The notes: a model not told the origin generated them from the sequence alone. Shown: positions 35,334 to 46,493, counted from the stretch's first letter. The stretch is 64,000 nt of DNA from Rhodocyclus tenuis (GCF_014197755.1 NZ_JACIGE010000011.1:109614-173613); one strand, 5' to 3'. A program made the numbers and translations.

Positions 35334-36749
35334 GTGACAACTCCCGAATCTTCCACCGCTACCGCCGAAGCGCTGTTCTTCGCGGCCAATGCCCATTGGG
35401 TGGCACGCGAACTGGCGCAGGCGGAAGCGTCTTTCCGCGAGGCGATCGGCCTCGTTCCCGCTTTCGCCGAGGCGCACGCCAATCTTGCGCTGCTGCTCGA
35501 TCAGTCCGGCAACAAGGTCGAGGCTGAAGAACACTATCGCCTTGCGCTCGACTGCAACCCCGAGTGCGTGCAAACGCAGCTCAACTTCGGCGCCATGCTG
35601 GCGCAGCAAAAGCGCTTTGCCGAGGCGGAACATGCGTATCGCCGGGCGCTGGCGCTGCGCCCCGATTCTGCAGTCGCCTGGTCGAATCTGGGTGTCCTGC
35701 AGGCGTGCTGCAAGGACGAAGCTGCCGCAGAGACCAGCTACCGGCGGGCGATCGCGCTCGACGCCGATTACGCGCTGGCGCGCTTCAATTTCAGCTATCT
35801 GCTGCTGCGTCAGGGGCGCTTCGACGAGGGCTGGGCTTGCCTTGAAGCGCGCGACTGGTATGCGCCGCTCGAACGTCATCTCACCTGTCCGCGCTGGCGC
35901 GGCGAGGATCTGGACGGCAAATCGATCCTGATCGGCTTCGAGGCGGGTCACGGCGACATGATCCAGTTTTGCCGCTACGCCGCGCTACTCAAGGAGCGCG
36001 GTGCCGCGCGCGTCGATCTGCTCTGCCATCCCGGCCTGAAAACCCTGTTCGCGACGCTGGCTGCTGTCGATCAGCTCATCGGCCTCGATGACGAGCTGCC
36101 GGCCACCGACTGGGACTACTGGACGCCGCCGATGAGCATTCCCTTCCACTGTCGCACCCGGCTGGAGACGATCCCGGTAAGCTTGCCCTATCTGCATGCC
36201 GATCCCGAAAAGGCGGCGCGCTGGGCGGCGCTGCTGCAGCTGGCTGACGTCGATGGTGCCGCCTCCGGCCGGCGCGAACTGCGCGTCGGTCTGGTCTGGA
36301 AGGGCAATCCGCATTTCGAAAACGACGTCGAGCGTTCGCTTCCCGGATTGCCGCTACTGGCTGCACTGGGGAGCCTTGCCGGCGTGCGCTTCGTCAGTCT
36401 GCAAAGAGGCGCCGGCGAGGACGAGGCAGCCGATCCGCCAGCCGGGCTGCATCTGATGAACCTCGGACCGCAGCTGGCTGATTTTTCCGCTACGGCCGCC
36501 GTCATCGCCAACCTCGACCTCGTCATCAGTGTCGATACCGCCGTCGCTCATCTCGCTGGCGCCATGGGCAAACCCTGCTGGTTGCTGCTTCCCGACTACA
36601 AGACCGACTGGCGCTGGCTCACGGGGCGCAGCGATTCACCCTGGTATCCCGGCGTGATGCGCCTCTTTCGCCAGCCTGCGGGCGGCGGCTGGGGGCCAGT
36701 GATCGATGAAGTCCGCCATGCGCTGGCGGCGCTTGTTGCCCCGCGCTGA
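35334..36749 (+). CDS. TPR protein with glycosyltransferase-9-like domain
   Basis: About 471 residues from a GTG at 35334; an ATG at 35280 lies inside the terminator and is unlikely. Residues about 10-165 are four or so tetratricopeptide repeats (AEAHANLALLLDQSG, AVAWSNLGVLQACCKDE, ALARFNFSYLLLRQGRFDEG). The rest (ILIGFEAGHGDMIQFCRYA, LRVGLVWKGNPHFEND, VISVDTAVAHLAGAMGKPCWLLL) matches the TPR-linked family related to heptosyltransferases. Probably a glycan-modifying or scaffolding protein; no partner genes are adjacent. Confidence 0.85.
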   Translation: MTTPESSTATAEALFFAANAHWVARELAQAEASFREAIGLVPAFAEAHANLALLLDQSGNKVEAEEHYRLALDCNPECVQTQLNFGAMLAQQKRFAEAEHAYRRALALRPDSAVAWSNLGVLQACCKDEAAAETSYRRAIALDADYALARFNFSYLLLRQGRFDEGWACLEARDWYAPLERHLTCPRWRGEDLDGKSILIGFEAGHGDMIQFCRYAALLKERGAARVDLLCHPGLKTLFATLAAVDQLIGLDDELPATDWDYWTPPMSIPFHCRTRLETIPVSLPYLHADPEKAARWAALLQLADVDGAASGRRELRVGLVWKGNPHFENDVERSLPGLPLLAALGSLAGVRFVSLQRGAGEDEAADPPAGLHLMNLGPQLADFSATAAVIANLDLVISVDTAVAHLAGAMGKPCWLLLPDYKTDWRWLTGRSDSPWYPGVMRLFRQPAGGGWGPVIDEVRHALAALVAPR

Positions 36750-36906
36750 TCTCGCGGATTACGTGCAAACCGCTGGCGCCGAATTCCGACGCAGCTTCCA
36801 CGCTGCCTTTGCCGCATAATCCGTCCCTACGCCGGCCGTCCGCGTCTGACGGCAGGCATTCGCTCAGCGCCCTGGATGGCGCTGTTCCAGCCCGGAGAGC
36901 TTCCAG

Positions 36907-37449
36907 ATGAGCGTCCGCAAAATCCTGCGCATGGGCGATCCGCGCCTGTTGCAGAAAGCACGCCCGGTCATCGATTTCAATACGCCGGCGCTCGCTGCCA
37001 TCATCGACGACATGTTCGATACGATGGCCGCTGCCGGTGGTGTCGGACTGGCGGCGCCGCAGGTCGGCATCGGCCTGCAGATCGTCATCTTCGGCTTCGC
37101 GCAGAGCGTGCGCTATCCTGATGCCGACGCTGTCCCCGAAACGGTGCTGATCAATCCGCTGATCACGCCGCTTGCCGACGACGAAGAGGCTGGCTGGGAA
37201 GGCTGCCTGTCGGTTCCCGGCCTGCGCGGTGAGGTGCCGCGCCTCACGCGCATCCGCTATCAGGGTTTCGATGGCGAAGGCACGCCGATCGACCGCACTG
37301 TCGAGGGCTTCCACGCGCGCGTCGTGCAGCACGAATGCGACCACCTGCTCGGTATCCTCTATCCGATGCGCATTCGCGATTTCACGCGCTTCGGCTTTAC
37401 CGACGTGCTCTTTCCTGCGCACGAGGAAGCCAGCGTTTCCGTCGACTGA
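36907..37449 (+). CDS. def: Peptide deformylase
   Basis: 180 residues. Removes the formyl group from nascent proteins using a bound metal. All three motifs are present: [20 protein letters not shown] with the metal Cys, and [11 protein letters not shown] with the two metal His and catalytic Glu. It stands without fmt, so it may be one of two deformylases in the genome. Confidence 0.97.
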   Translation: MSVRKILRMGDPRLLQKARPVIDFNTPALAAIIDDMFDTMAAAGGVGLAAPQVGIGLQIVIFGFAQSVRYPDADAVPETVLINPLITPLADDEEAGWEGCLSVPGLRGEVPRLTRIRYQGFDGEGTPIDRTVEGFHARVVQHECDHLLGILYPMRIRDFTRFGFTDVLFPAHEEASVSVD

Positions 37450-38053
37450 TCTGCCGGGGGTATTGCCCCGTCGAGACGCTCGAATTTGCATCTGCGCAGG
37501 GGGATTGCCCGTGCTCGTCAGTCCCTGGCCTGAGTTTCGTCAATAAGACAAGGGTCGCCCACGCCGCTTGCGGCGGCATGTCCAGCGGGCCGCCCGGTTT
37601 CGCCGTGGGAAAGCCGATCAATGCGCTGGTCGACTGCTTCGAGCCCGGATTCTCACGGGCAGGGCAACCTGCGCCGGCTGGATTTTCAGTTCTGCGGACA
37701 CTTCTCTTATCGCCGCCATCGCGGCAATGCGAGGCTGCTGAAAATTTCCCGTTGGCATGGCAATATCTCTCTGCTAGATTTTTCTGTCTATGCTTTCTGC
37801 TTGAATTTTTCACTTTATTTCAGTTGTATAGATTGCAGCGCAGATTTTGATGTTGAACTCGTCATTGTTTGCGTTGACCAAGTGAAACGGGCGAAGACGA
37901 CTGCTTTTCTCCCTCCTCAAACGCTTTCCGGCTGATTCGTAATCGGCACGCGCCGTTTGCCGAGCACCAAGAAATTGATCACACAGATCCGCTGGCGGGG
38001 CGTGTTTTCTCCTGCCGGCAAAACGCTTCGTGACAAGTGGAGGAGATGAGCAT
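37450..38053. other. Intergenic stretch before the aerotaxis receptor
   Basis: 604 bases with no supportable gene. The part at about 37740-37880 is AT-rich compared with its surroundings and probably holds the receptor's promoter. The gene start is preceded by GGAGGAG. I see no clear sigma-28 box or inverted repeat. Confidence 0.5.
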
Positions 38054-39646
38054 ATGCGCGTGAATTTGCCGATCACCAGTGTTGAACGCAAGCTTGTTCC
38101 TGGCAGACCGATCGTTACCAAGACAGATCTTCACGGGACCATCACCTACTGCAATCAGTCGTTCATTGAAGTTACCGGGTTCTCGCGCGAGGAGTTGATC
38201 GGCAATTCGCAGAATATTGTCCGTCACCCCGAAGTGCCGTCAGAGGTTTTTGCTGAACTCTGGCGCACGATCAAGGCCGGACATCCATGGCGCGGCGTCG
38301 TGAAAAATCGCGCGAAAAATGGTGATTTTTATTGGGTCGAGGCCTACGTCACGCCGATCACGGACAGGGGGCGCTGTGTCGGCTACATGTCGGTTCGCAC
38401 CACGGCCAAACAGGCGGATATCGACGCGGCCGACGCATTGTTCAAGGCGATTGCTGCAAAGCAGGCAGTGTTCAAGCCAGCGCCCTTGCCCTCGGCCGGG
38501 CGGCTGCTATGGCCAGTGACGCTCGCGACCTGCGCGGCAATCGGAGTACTCGCCATTGGCGGCAGCTTGCTCGGGGGCGCGTCAGGTTTGCTCTGTGGCG
38601 CTGCGGCAGCCCTGCTGGCGCTGGCAGGCGCGGTGATCGTGCAGCAGCGCTTGCTGAAGCCTCTGCGCCAGCTGACACAGGTGATCGAACGCATCGACGA
38701 GGGCGCCCTTGATCAGCAGGTCACCTTGCCGGGAGGTGTTCTCAACGAAGCCTTCTCGCGCCTGGAAGGCCTGCGTATCCACCTGCGCGCGATGTTTGCC
38801 GACGTGCTGGTGTCGGCGGCTGAGGTTGCAGAGCGCAGTGCCAGGCTTGAGGAATCGATGCACAGCATCGGCGCCGCTGCCGAGTTGCAGAACGAGAACG
38901 TCATGCAGGTTTCGGCATCCATGGAAGAAATGAGCGTCTCCATCAGCGAGATTTCACGCAACACCGAAATTGCGCTTGCTGCGGTCCGGCGTACCGAAGA
39001 CGTGGCCCAGGTCGGCATGACGACGATGGCTGCAAGCATTGACAGCAACCGGCGAGCGGTTGAGGTGGTCTCCAACTCTTCGCAGCGTATCAGCGAGGTC
39101 AATGCCTCGATTTCGCGCGTCGCCAGCATCTCGCAGATCATTCGCGAGATCGCCGAGCAGACCAATCTGCTGGCGCTCAACGCCGCCATCGAGGCGGCGC
39201 GTGCCGGCGAGTATGGCCGGGGCTTTGCTGTCGTTGCCGATGAGGTGAGCAAACTGGCAGACCGCACGGCGCGTAGTACCGTCGAGATATCTTCGGCGGT
39301 CGAGGCCATCGTCGAGCAGTCGCGGACAGCTGTCGAAACCATGGAGAGCGCGCGTCAGGAAGTGGCGCAGGGCACGGCCCGTGTCGAGGAAAGCAGCGGC
39401 GGTCTCAAGCTGATCTGTGAGGCCAGCCAGGAGGCGGCATCGGTGAGCGGTGACATCACCGAAATGTTGCGCCAGCAAAGCACGACATCGCATGAGGTCG
39501 CCAACAGCATGGAGCGCGTCTCCGTTGCCGCCGACATGGCGCGGGCAGCCGTCGCTGAAGTCGGTGTGGCAACGAGCGGCCTGCATCAGACAGCAGACGA
39601 GTTGCGCCTGTTGCTGCGACACATGGAGAGCGCCGTCAGTGCTTGA
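38054..39646 (+). CDS. aer: Aer-type aerotaxis or energy-taxis receptor
   Basis: 530 residues from the ATG at 38054. The N-terminal PAS domain ([50 protein letters not shown] in pieces) is the FAD-binding type of Aer. Two adjacent hydrophobic helices (about residues 155-200) follow, then a HAMP-like linker and a methyl-accepting signalling domain with the tip [20 protein letters not shown] in two parts. Senses redox state through flavin and signals to CheA. No che genes are near, as is common for receptors. Confidence 0.9.
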   Translation: MRVNLPITSVERKLVPGRPIVTKTDLHGTITYCNQSFIEVTGFSREELIGNSQNIVRHPEVPSEVFAELWRTIKAGHPWRGVVKNRAKNGDFYWVEAYVTPITDRGRCVGYMSVRTTAKQADIDAADALFKAIAAKQAVFKPAPLPSAGRLLWPVTLATCAAIGVLAIGGSLLGGASGLLCGAAAALLALAGAVIVQQRLLKPLRQLTQVIERIDEGALDQQVTLPGGVLNEAFSRLEGLRIHLRAMFADVLVSAAEVAERSARLEESMHSIGAAAELQNENVMQVSASMEEMSVSISEISRNTEIALAAVRRTEDVAQVGMTTMAASIDSNRRAVEVVSNSSQRISEVNASISRVASISQIIREIAEQTNLLALNAAIEAARAGEYGRGFAVVADEVSKLADRTARSTVEISSAVEAIVEQSRTAVETMESARQEVAQGTARVEESSGGLKLICEASQEAASVSGDITEMLRQQSTTSHEVANSMERVSVAADMARAAVAEVGVATSGLHQTADELRLLLRHMESAVSA

Positions 39647-39686
39647 AGTTGCGGCGTAAAGGCGCTGATTCGGGTAAGCTGTATGG

Positions 39687-40835
39687 ATGAACAGTGGTCG
39701 TCGCATCGCCCATCTCGACATGGATGCCTTCTTCGCGTCCGTCGAGTTGCTGCATTACCCGGAGTTGCGCGGACAGGCGGTGGTGGTCGGCGGACGGCGG
39801 GTCGATGCGCCGCTGGAACGGGCTGACGGCAGCAAGCGTTTCGCGCGTTTGCGTGACTATGTCGGCCGCGGCGTGGTCACCACTTCGACCTACGAAGCGC
39901 GCGCTCTCGGCGTATTTTCCGGCATGGGGCTGATGAAGTCCGCCGCGCTGGCGCCCGACGCCATCCTGCTGCCGGCCAACTTCGACGCCTATCGCCATTA
40001 CTCACGCCTGTTCAAGGCCGCCGTCGCGAGCCTTGCGCCGCAGATCGAGGATCGCGGCATCGACGAGATCTACATCGACCTCAGCGCCATCGACGCCGAC
40101 ACGCTGCCGCTGGCGCAAGCCATCAAGGATGTCGTCTTCGCTGCGACCGGCCTGCGCTGCTCGATCGGCATTTCGCCGAACAAGCTGCTCGCCAAGATCG
40201 CCTCCGACCTCGACAAACCGGACGGACTGACCGTTCTCGGCATCGAGGACGTGCCGCAGCGGCTGTGGCCGCTGCCGCCGCGCAAGATCAACGGCATCGG
40301 TCCGAAAGCGGCGGCAACGCTCAGCCGACTCGGGATCAACTGCATCGGCGAACTGGCTGCCGCGCCAGCAGAATTGCTGGCGCGCCGTTTCGGCAGCAGC
40401 ACGGCGGCCTGGTTGCACCGCGTCGCCAATGGTCGGGACGACAGGCCGATTATCACCGCCTGCGAACCGAAATCGATCAGTCGCGAAACAACCTTCGAGC
40501 GCGATCTGCACGCCAGGAGCGACCGCGCGCAGCTCTCCGGAATCTTTACCGGACTGTGCGTGCGCGTCGCCGATGACCTGCAGCGCAAGGGTTACGCCAG
40601 TAAAACCATCGGCATCAAGCTCAGGTACGCCGATTTCAGCAGCGTCACCCGCGACCTGACGCTGCCGCTGGCGACCGCGGATGCCGGCGTAATCCGCAAG
40701 GCCGCCGGCGAATGCCTGAAACGCGTTCCGCTGACGCAGAAAATCAGGCTGCTTGGCGTCAGGGCAGGCGGGCTGCTTCCGCTGGCGCAGTGCGCAGCGG
40801 AAACGCCCGCAGTGCAAAGCCGCTTGCCTTTCTGA
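39687..40835 (+). CDS. dinB: DNA polymerase IV
   Basis: 382 residues. Y-family translesion polymerase: catalytic carboxylates in HLDMDAFFASVE and IDEIYIDLS, the SIGISPNKLLAKIASD block, and the helix-hairpin-helix KINGIGPKAAATL. It ends in QSRLPF, a beta-clamp binding peptide. The loop after VVVGGRR is longer than in E. coli (VDAPLERADGSKRFA). No LexA box is evident upstream. Confidence 0.95.
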   Translation: MNSGRRIAHLDMDAFFASVELLHYPELRGQAVVVGGRRVDAPLERADGSKRFARLRDYVGRGVVTTSTYEARALGVFSGMGLMKSAALAPDAILLPANFDAYRHYSRLFKAAVASLAPQIEDRGIDEIYIDLSAIDADTLPLAQAIKDVVFAATGLRCSIGISPNKLLAKIASDLDKPDGLTVLGIEDVPQRLWPLPPRKINGIGPKAAATLSRLGINCIGELAAAPAELLARRFGSSTAAWLHRVANGRDDRPIITACEPKSISRETTFERDLHARSDRAQLSGIFTGLCVRVADDLQRKGYASKTIGIKLRYADFSSVTRDLTLPLATADAGVIRKAAGECLKRVPLTQKIRLLGVRAGGLLPLAQCAAETPAVQSRLPF

Positions 40836-40955
40836 GTGCTGCGTTCCGGTGCCAGTGTTGACGCTGCTTGCAGCCGTGTTGAAGATGGTAGCCAACGCGC
40901 CTGTGGCAAGAGCCGCAAGGCTTGCGTACCGATCCGCCACCGACAGGACTCACTC

Positions 40956-41435
40956 ATGGAACGCTTCACCATCTCCCTCGATAGCGAACTGGCCGCGCAG
41001 TTCGATGCGCTGATCGCCGACCGCGCCTACGACAATCGTTCCGAGGCGGTACGCGACATCATCCGTGCCCAGCTCGAGGCGTGGCGCCTGGAACGCGATG
41101 AGGCGCCGTACTGCGTCGCCAGTCTCTCCTACGTCTATAACCATCACGAGCGCGATCTGGCCGAGCGTCTGGCGAGCCTGCAACATGATCACCACGACCT
41201 GACGGTGTCGACGATGCACGCGCATCTCGACCACGAAAACTGCCTCGAAGCCGCTTTCCTGCGCGGTCCGACGGCGGCGGTAAAGCAGTTCGCCGCGACG
41301 CTGACGGCCGAGCGTGGCGTGCGCCACGGCAAGCTCAACCTGATCGCCGTCGAGCTTGCCGACGACCACGTGCATGCGCATGCCGCTGCCGCGTCCGTCG
41401 AAATGCATCACCATCATCTCAAGCCGGCCCGCTGA
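40956..41435 (+). CDS. nikR: Nickel-responsive regulator NikR
   Basis: 159 residues. N-terminal ribbon-helix-helix (RFTISLDSELAAQFDALIAD, NRSEAVRDIIR) and an ACT-like nickel domain with the ligand set in YNHHERDL, TVSTMHAHLDHENCLE (His, His, Cys). The C-terminal end is His-rich (DDHVHAHAAAASVEMHHHH), which is longer than in E. coli NikR and may add metal binding. Its place just before the nickel hydrogenase locus suggests that it controls nickel supply or hup expression. Confidence 0.95.
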   Translation: MERFTISLDSELAAQFDALIADRAYDNRSEAVRDIIRAQLEAWRLERDEAPYCVASLSYVYNHHERDLAERLASLQHDHHDLTVSTMHAHLDHENCLEAAFLRGPTAAVKQFAATLTAERGVRHGKLNLIAVELADDHVHAHAAAASVEMHHHHLKPAR

Positions 41436-42154
41436 GCGTCTGCATCTTCGTGTGTTTTCGTGACCAGTCGCAGCGGGAGCCGGCTACTTTCCGCAGCTGA
41501 CTGGCGGATTTTTCCGCTGCTGCCGTTGCGGGAAACGCAGCGCGCGATCGCTTCTCCCCGGCCTGGCCGAGCGTTTTCCCGCTGCTTGCAACGGGCATAT
41601 TTCCGCCTGTCGCCACGAGATTTCCGAGGGAATCCGGCGTATGTCGTCGCGCAAAAAGCAGCCGTGTGTTTTTTGACTTGACGGGCAAATATTTTCGTTG
41701 CTACCGTCTGCCCATAGAACAAGTCGCGACAAGCCGGACGTCGAGTCCGCTACGCGGCAACAGAATGGAGACAGGCCCGCACCAGGATTTGCTTGCGGGC
41801 AGCAGATCACTCTCCGGCATGAGGGCGCGCCGCTGCTTCAACCGCGCCGTTGCCTGGGAAGAAGTGTTCCGGCGAACGCGCGCAGTGCGCGCGCCGAAGC
41901 TGCAAGGCCCCGCGTTGCGGGGGGCCGCGTCAAGGGAGGGACGCTCTATCCTCAGAGTTCGCGCTGCTTGTCGGCGGCTTGCCTGTGCCAGACGAGTCAA
42001 GGCTTGCCGTGTCTGGACGATGGCGCAGTGCCCGGCTGCTGTCTTGCGTCAGGGTCGAGGGAGCGATTTACAGGGCAGGTGAACAGCGGTTTACCGCGAC
42101 GGGCGCGCGTTCCGGTCGGGCCTTGTCGGGTGTCATCCACATCGGCGGAGACAG
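41436..42154. other. Long leader or intergenic stretch before hupS
   Basis: 719 bases between nikR and hupS without a supportable gene. TTGACTTGACGGGCAAATAT around 41675-41695 contains overlapping -35-like TTGACT/TTGACG and an A/T patch, a plausible promoter. I looked for a sigma-54 box (GG-N10-GC type) and for the NikR dyad GTATGA-N16-TCATAC and found no convincing match. Ribosome-binding GGAGAC precedes hupS. Confidence 0.45.
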
Positions 42155-43264
42155 ATGATGATCGATACGTTCTACGAGATCATGAGGCGGCAAGGAGTAT
42201 CGCGTCGCAGTTTCATGAAGTTCTGCAGTCTGACCGCTTCATCTCTTGGCCTTGCGCCGGCTTTCGTGCCGCGAATCGCGCACGCCATGGAGACCAAGCC
42301 GCGCACGCCGATCGTCTGGCTCGAAGGACTTGAGTGCACCTGCTGCTCGGAGTCGTTCATCCGCTCGGCGCACCCGCTGGCCAAGGACGTCGTGCTCTCG
42401 ATGCTGTCGCTCGACTACCATCACACGCTGATGGCGGCAGCCGGCCATCAGGCCGAGGCGGCGCTCGACGACGTGCTGAAGAAGTACAAGGGCAACTACA
42501 TCCTCGCCGTCGAGGGCAATCCGCCGCTGAACAACGACGGCATGTTCTGTATCAGTGCCGGCAAGCCTTTCGTCGACACGTTGCAGCGCGTCGCCGCCGA
42601 CGCCAAGGCGGTGATCGCCTGGGGGTCTTGTGCATCGTGGGGCTGCGTGCAGGCGGCGCGGCCGAATCCGACACGCGCGACGCCGATCGACAAGGTCATC
42701 CACGGCAAGCCGATCATCAAGGTGCCAGGTTGTCCGCCGATTCCCGAAGTGATGACCGCCGTCGTCACCTACATGCTCACCTTCGACCGCATTCCCGATC
42801 TCGACCGGCAGGGCCGGCCGAAGATGTTCTACGGCCAGCGCATCCACGACAAGTGCTACCGGCGGCCGCACTTCGACGCCGGCCAGTTCGCCGAAGCCTG
42901 GGACGACGACGCTTCGCGCCGCGGCTACTGCCTGTACAAGATGGGCTGCAAGGGGCCGACCACCTACAACGCCTGCTCGACGGTGCGCTGGAACGAGGGC
43001 GTTTCCTTCCCGATCCAGTCGGGCCACGGCTGCATCGGCTGCTCCGAGGAAGGCTTCTGGGACAAGGGTTCGTTCTACGACCGCGTCACCGATCTCAAGC
43101 AGTTCGGCATCGAAGCCAACGCCGATCAGGTCGGCATTGCCGCGACGACGGTGGTCGGCGGCGCTGTCGCCGCGCATGCGGCACTGACGGCGATCAAGCG
43201 CGCCCGGGCAGAAGCGCGCAACAGCGAAATTGCGGAAGCGCGCAACAACGAAAGCGGAGGCTAG
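42155..43264 (+). CDS. hupS: Uptake [NiFe]-hydrogenase small subunit, oxygen-tolerant type
   Basis: 369 residues. Electron-transfer subunit with three Fe-S clusters, exported by Tat: RRSFMKFC and a hydrophobic stretch end near residue 44 (AHA). Cys61, Cys63 and Cys64 in ECTCCSES and Cys159/Cys164 in GSCASWGC give, after subtracting 44 residues, the positions 17, 19, 20, 115 and 120; the extra Cys at 19 and 120 are those of the [4Fe-3S] proximal cluster in oxygen-tolerant enzymes such as Ralstonia HoxK. A C-terminal hydrophobic helix ([19 protein letters not shown]) anchors it in the membrane. ATGs at 42155 and 42158 are both possible starts. Confidence 0.97.
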   Translation: MMIDTFYEIMRRQGVSRRSFMKFCSLTASSLGLAPAFVPRIAHAMETKPRTPIVWLEGLECTCCSESFIRSAHPLAKDVVLSMLSLDYHHTLMAAAGHQAEAALDDVLKKYKGNYILAVEGNPPLNNDGMFCISAGKPFVDTLQRVAADAKAVIAWGSCASWGCVQAARPNPTRATPIDKVIHGKPIIKVPGCPPIPEVMTAVVTYMLTFDRIPDLDRQGRPKMFYGQRIHDKCYRRPHFDAGQFAEAWDDDASRRGYCLYKMGCKGPTTYNACSTVRWNEGVSFPIQSGHGCIGCSEEGFWDKGSFYDRVTDLKQFGIEANADQVGIAATTVVGGAVAAHAALTAIKRARAEARNSEIAEARNNESGG

Positions 43265-43267
43265 GCG

Positions 43268-45058
43268 ATGGGTGTCTACGAAACACAGGGCTTCAAGCTC
43301 GACAACAGCGGCAAGCGTGTCGTCGTCGATCCGGTAACGCGCATCGAGGGGCATCTGCGCGTCGAGGTCAACCTCGACAGCAAGAACGTCATCCGTAATG
43401 CGGTTTCCACCGGCACCATGTGGCGCGGGCTGGAAGTCATCCTCAAGGGGCGCGACCCGCGCGACGCCTGGGCCTTCACCGAACGTATCTGCGGCGTGTG
43501 TACCGGAACGCACGCACTCACTTCGGTGCGCGCAGTCGAGGACGCGCTGGCCATCCAGATCCCCGAGAACGCCAACACCATCCGCAACATCATGCAGCTG
43601 ACGCTGCAGGTGCACGACCATCTGGTGCACTTCTACCACCTGCACGCACTCGACTGGGTCGATGTGGTGTCGGCGCTGTCGGCCAGCCCGAAGAAGACGT
43701 CCGAACTGGCGCAGAGCATCTCGTCGTGGCCGCTGTCGTCGCCCGGCTATTTCCGCGACCTGCAGGCGCGCCTGAAAAAGTTTGTCGAATCGGGTCAGCT
43801 TGGCCCCTTCGCCAACGGCTACTGGGGCAACCCGGCGTACAAGCTGCCGCCGGAAGCCAACCTGATGGCGGTGGCGCATTACCTCGAAGCGCTCGATTTC
43901 CAGAAGGACATCGTCAAGATCCACACCATCTACGGCGGCAAGAACCCGCACCCGAACTGGCTGGTTGGCGGCGTTCCCTGCGCGATCAACGTCAGCGACG
44001 TCGGTGCCGTCGGCGCGGTCAATATGGAGCGCCTCAATCTGGTGTCGTCGATCATCGACCGCACCATCGACTTTGTCGATCAGGTCTACCTGCCCGACCT
44101 GCAGGCGATCGCCTCGTTCTACAAGGACTGGACCTACGGCGGTGGTTTGTCGTCGAAGAGCGTGCTTTCCTACGGCGACATTCCCGAGCGTGCCAACGAC
44201 TATTCGGCAAGTAACCTGCTCCTGCCGCGCGGTGCCATCATCAACGGCGATCTGTCGAAGATACATGAGGTCGACCTGAAGGATCCCGAACAGGTGCAGG
44301 AGTTCGTCACGCATTCCTGGTACAGGTACGACGACGAAAGCAAGGGACTGCATCCTTTCGACGGCGTCACCGAGCCCAACTTCGTTCTCGGCCCCAACGC
44401 CAAGGGCAGCAGGACCGACATCCAGGAGCTCGACGAATCCGGCAAGTACTCGTGGATCAAGTCGCCGCGCTGGCGCGGCCACGCCATGGAAGTCGGGCCA
44501 CTGGCGCGCTACCTGATCGGCTACGTGCAGAAGAATCCTGAGTTCAAGGAGCCTGTCGACAAACTGCTCAAGGACCTCGGCCTGCCGCTCAACGCGCTGT
44601 TTTCGACGCTCGGCCGTACCGCCGCACGCGGTCTCGAAGCCTCCTGGGCGGTGCACAAGCTGCGCTACTTCCAGGACAAGTTGATCACCAGCATCAAGAA
44701 CGGCGACCTGAATACGGCCAATACCGAGAAATGGGCACCAGCAACCTGGCCGAAGGAAGCGAAGGGTGTGGGCTTTACCGAAGCACCACGCGGTGCGCTC
44801 GGCCACTGGATCAAGATCAAGGACGGCAAAATCGACAATTATCAGGCCGTCGTGCCGACGACCTGGAACGGCAGCCCGCGCGATCCCAAGGGACAGATCG
44901 GCGCTTTCGAGGCCTCGCTGATGGATACGCCGCTGGCTGTCGCCGACCAGCCGCTGGAGATCATCCGTACGCTGCACAGTTTCGATCCCTGCCTCGCCTG
45001 CTCGACGCACGTGATTTCGCCCGACGGACAGGAAATGGCGAAGGTAACCGTAAAGTAG
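43268..45058 (+). CDS. hupL: Uptake [NiFe]-hydrogenase large subunit
   Basis: 596 residues; carries the NiFe active site that splits H2. Metal ligands: Cys75 and Cys78 in [11 protein letters not shown], Cys575 and Cys578 in DPCLACSTH. The protease HupD is expected to cut after His581, removing the 15-residue tail [15 protein letters not shown] once nickel is in place. It starts 3 bases after hupS and has no signal peptide, so it travels with the small subunit through Tat. Confidence 0.98.
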   Translation: MGVYETQGFKLDNSGKRVVVDPVTRIEGHLRVEVNLDSKNVIRNAVSTGTMWRGLEVILKGRDPRDAWAFTERICGVCTGTHALTSVRAVEDALAIQIPENANTIRNIMQLTLQVHDHLVHFYHLHALDWVDVVSALSASPKKTSELAQSISSWPLSSPGYFRDLQARLKKFVESGQLGPFANGYWGNPAYKLPPEANLMAVAHYLEALDFQKDIVKIHTIYGGKNPHPNWLVGGVPCAINVSDVGAVGAVNMERLNLVSSIIDRTIDFVDQVYLPDLQAIASFYKDWTYGGGLSSKSVLSYGDIPERANDYSASNLLLPRGAIINGDLSKIHEVDLKDPEQVQEFVTHSWYRYDDESKGLHPFDGVTEPNFVLGPNAKGSRTDIQELDESGKYSWIKSPRWRGHAMEVGPLARYLIGYVQKNPEFKEPVDKLLKDLGLPLNALFSTLGRTAARGLEASWAVHKLRYFQDKLITSIKNGDLNTANTEKWAPATWPKEAKGVGFTEAPRGALGHWIKIKDGKIDNYQAVVPTTWNGSPRDPKGQIGAFEASLMDTPLAVADQPLEIIRTLHSFDPCLACSTHVISPDGQEMAKVTVK

Positions 45059-45082
45059 GCTGGATCAGCAGAGGAGTCGGTC

Positions 45083-45796
45083 ATGACCATGTACGTGGAA
45101 CGCGAGTTCAAGGGTCCGAAGATCGCCGATGGCAAGACGGTAATCTCGTACTACATCTACGAGGCGCCGTTGCGCCTGTGGCACTGGCTCAATGCGCTGT
45201 TCATCGTCGTTCTCGGCGTCACCGGTTATCTGATCGCCAACCCGATGCCCTCGGTGCCCGGCGAGGCCAGCGACAGCTTCTGGATGGGCTACATCCGCTT
45301 CGCCCATTTCGCCGCCGCCTACTGTTTCGCCATCGCGCTGCTCGGGCGTGTCTACTGGGCCTTCGTCGGCAACCAGTACTCGAAGCAGCTGTTCCTGTTC
45401 CCCTTCTGGGACCTGCAGTGGTGGAAAGAGGTGATGTTCGAACTGCGCTGGTATCTGTTCCTCGAGCCCGATCCCAAGAAATACCTCGGCCATAACCCGA
45501 TGGCGCAGTTCTCGATGTTCTTCGCCTTCACGCTCGGCGCACCGTACATGATCATCACCGGCTTCGCGCTCTATTCCGAGGGGGCGGGCGTCGGCAGCTG
45601 GCAGGACAAGCTGTTCGGCTGGGTCATCCCGCTGCTCGGCGGCAGCCAGAACCTGCACACCTGGCATCACATCGGCCTGTGGGCCTTCGTCATCTTCGTA
45701 ATCCTGCACATCTACGCAGCCGTGCGCGAAGACATCATGTCGCGGCAGACGCTGATCAGTACGATCATCAGCGGCTACCGGATGTTCAAGGACTGA
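45083..45796 (+). CDS. hupC: Ni/Fe-hydrogenase b-type cytochrome subunit
   Basis: 237 residues. Membrane di-haem cytochrome b that passes electrons from HupSL to quinone. Four helices with conserved His: RLWHWLNALFIVVLGVTGYL, RFAHFAAAYCFAIALLGRVY, FSMFFAFTLGAPYMIITGF, and HTWHHIGLWAFVIFVILHIY, each cut to its core. Follows hupL by 24 bases. Confidence 0.96.
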   Translation: MTMYVEREFKGPKIADGKTVISYYIYEAPLRLWHWLNALFIVVLGVTGYLIANPMPSVPGEASDSFWMGYIRFAHFAAAYCFAIALLGRVYWAFVGNQYSKQLFLFPFWDLQWWKEVMFELRWYLFLEPDPKKYLGHNPMAQFSMFFAFTLGAPYMIITGFALYSEGAGVGSWQDKLFGWVIPLLGGSQNLHTWHHIGLWAFVIFVILHIYAAVREDIMSRQTLISTIISGYRMFKD

Positions 45797-45799
45797 GCG

Positions 45800-46492
45800 G
45801 TGTCCGGACCAACAGACAGGCGCCGCGTCCTGAACGAGGAGCTCAGCACCGAGTCGGACATCCTCGTTCTCGGCATCGGCAACATCCTCTGGGCGGACGA
45901 GGGTTTCGGTGTGCGCGCGCTGGAAGCGCTCGACGCCGCCTACACCTTCCCGGACGAGGTCCGTCTCATGGATGGCGGCACGCAGGGGCTTTACCTGCTG
46001 CCCTACGTGCAGGGTGCGCGGCGCGTGATCGTTTTCGACGCGGTCGACTACGGCCTGCCGCCGGGGACCTTCAAGCTGGTGCGTAACGCCGACATTCCGG
46101 CTTATCTCGGCATCCGCAAGATGAGCCTGCATCAATCGAGCTTTCAGGAAGTGCTCTCGCTGGCGATGTTTTCCGGGCAGTTTCCCGAGGACATGCTGCT
46201 CATCGGTGTTCAGCCCGAGGATGTCTCCGATTACGGCGGCAGCCTGCGTGACTCTGTGCGTGCCTGCCTGCCGCAGGCCCTCGCCGTCGCGCTGGAAACC
46301 CTCGCTGGCTGGGGCTCTCCCGGTATTCCACGGCCGGCTGCACAAACCATGACCGAAGCCGATCCGGCGGATGCGAGCAGCGACTGCCTGTCGATGGACG
46401 CCTACGAAGCCGGGCGACCGTCGGAGGATCAGGCCTGGCGCATGGGCGACGCGCGTGTTGCCAACCAACTCTTTTCCGACGGGGGCACCTGA
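45800..46492 (+). CDS. hupD: Hydrogenase maturation endopeptidase
   Basis: 230 residues from a GTG 3 bases after hupC. M52-type protease: LGIGNILWADEGFGVRALE with the nickel-sensing Glu, the Asp in VIVFDAVDYGLPPG, and the His in SLHQSSFQEVL. It cuts the C-terminal tail of HupL. The fold ends about residue 170; the remaining roughly 50 residues are polar and not typical of the family. Confidence 0.95.
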   Translation: MSGPTDRRRVLNEELSTESDILVLGIGNILWADEGFGVRALEALDAAYTFPDEVRLMDGGTQGLYLLPYVQGARRVIVFDAVDYGLPPGTFKLVRNADIPAYLGIRKMSLHQSSFQEVLSLAMFSGQFPEDMLLIGVQPEDVSDYGGSLRDSVRACLPQALAVALETLAGWGSPGIPRPAAQTMTEADPADASSDCLSMDAYEAGRPSEDQAWRMGDARVANQLFSDGGT

Positions 46493-46493
46493 G

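Noticed and set aside
37335..37850. A 171-codon frame overlapping the end of def
   Set aside because: Begins inside def in another frame and shows no domain; the region after def is treated as intergenic.
41666..42082. A 138-codon frame upstream of hupS
   Set aside because: Arg-rich product, no ribosome-binding site, no family features, and other frames are equally open.
41436..42154. Sigma-54 promoter before hupS, as in other hup operons
   Set aside because: Candidates such as TGGCGGATTTTTCCGCT miss the required spacing between the GG and GC elements by one base.
42239..45010. A minus-strand open frame of about 920 codons across hupS and hupL
   Set aside because: Shadow of the well-supported hydrogenase genes, with no recognisable motif.
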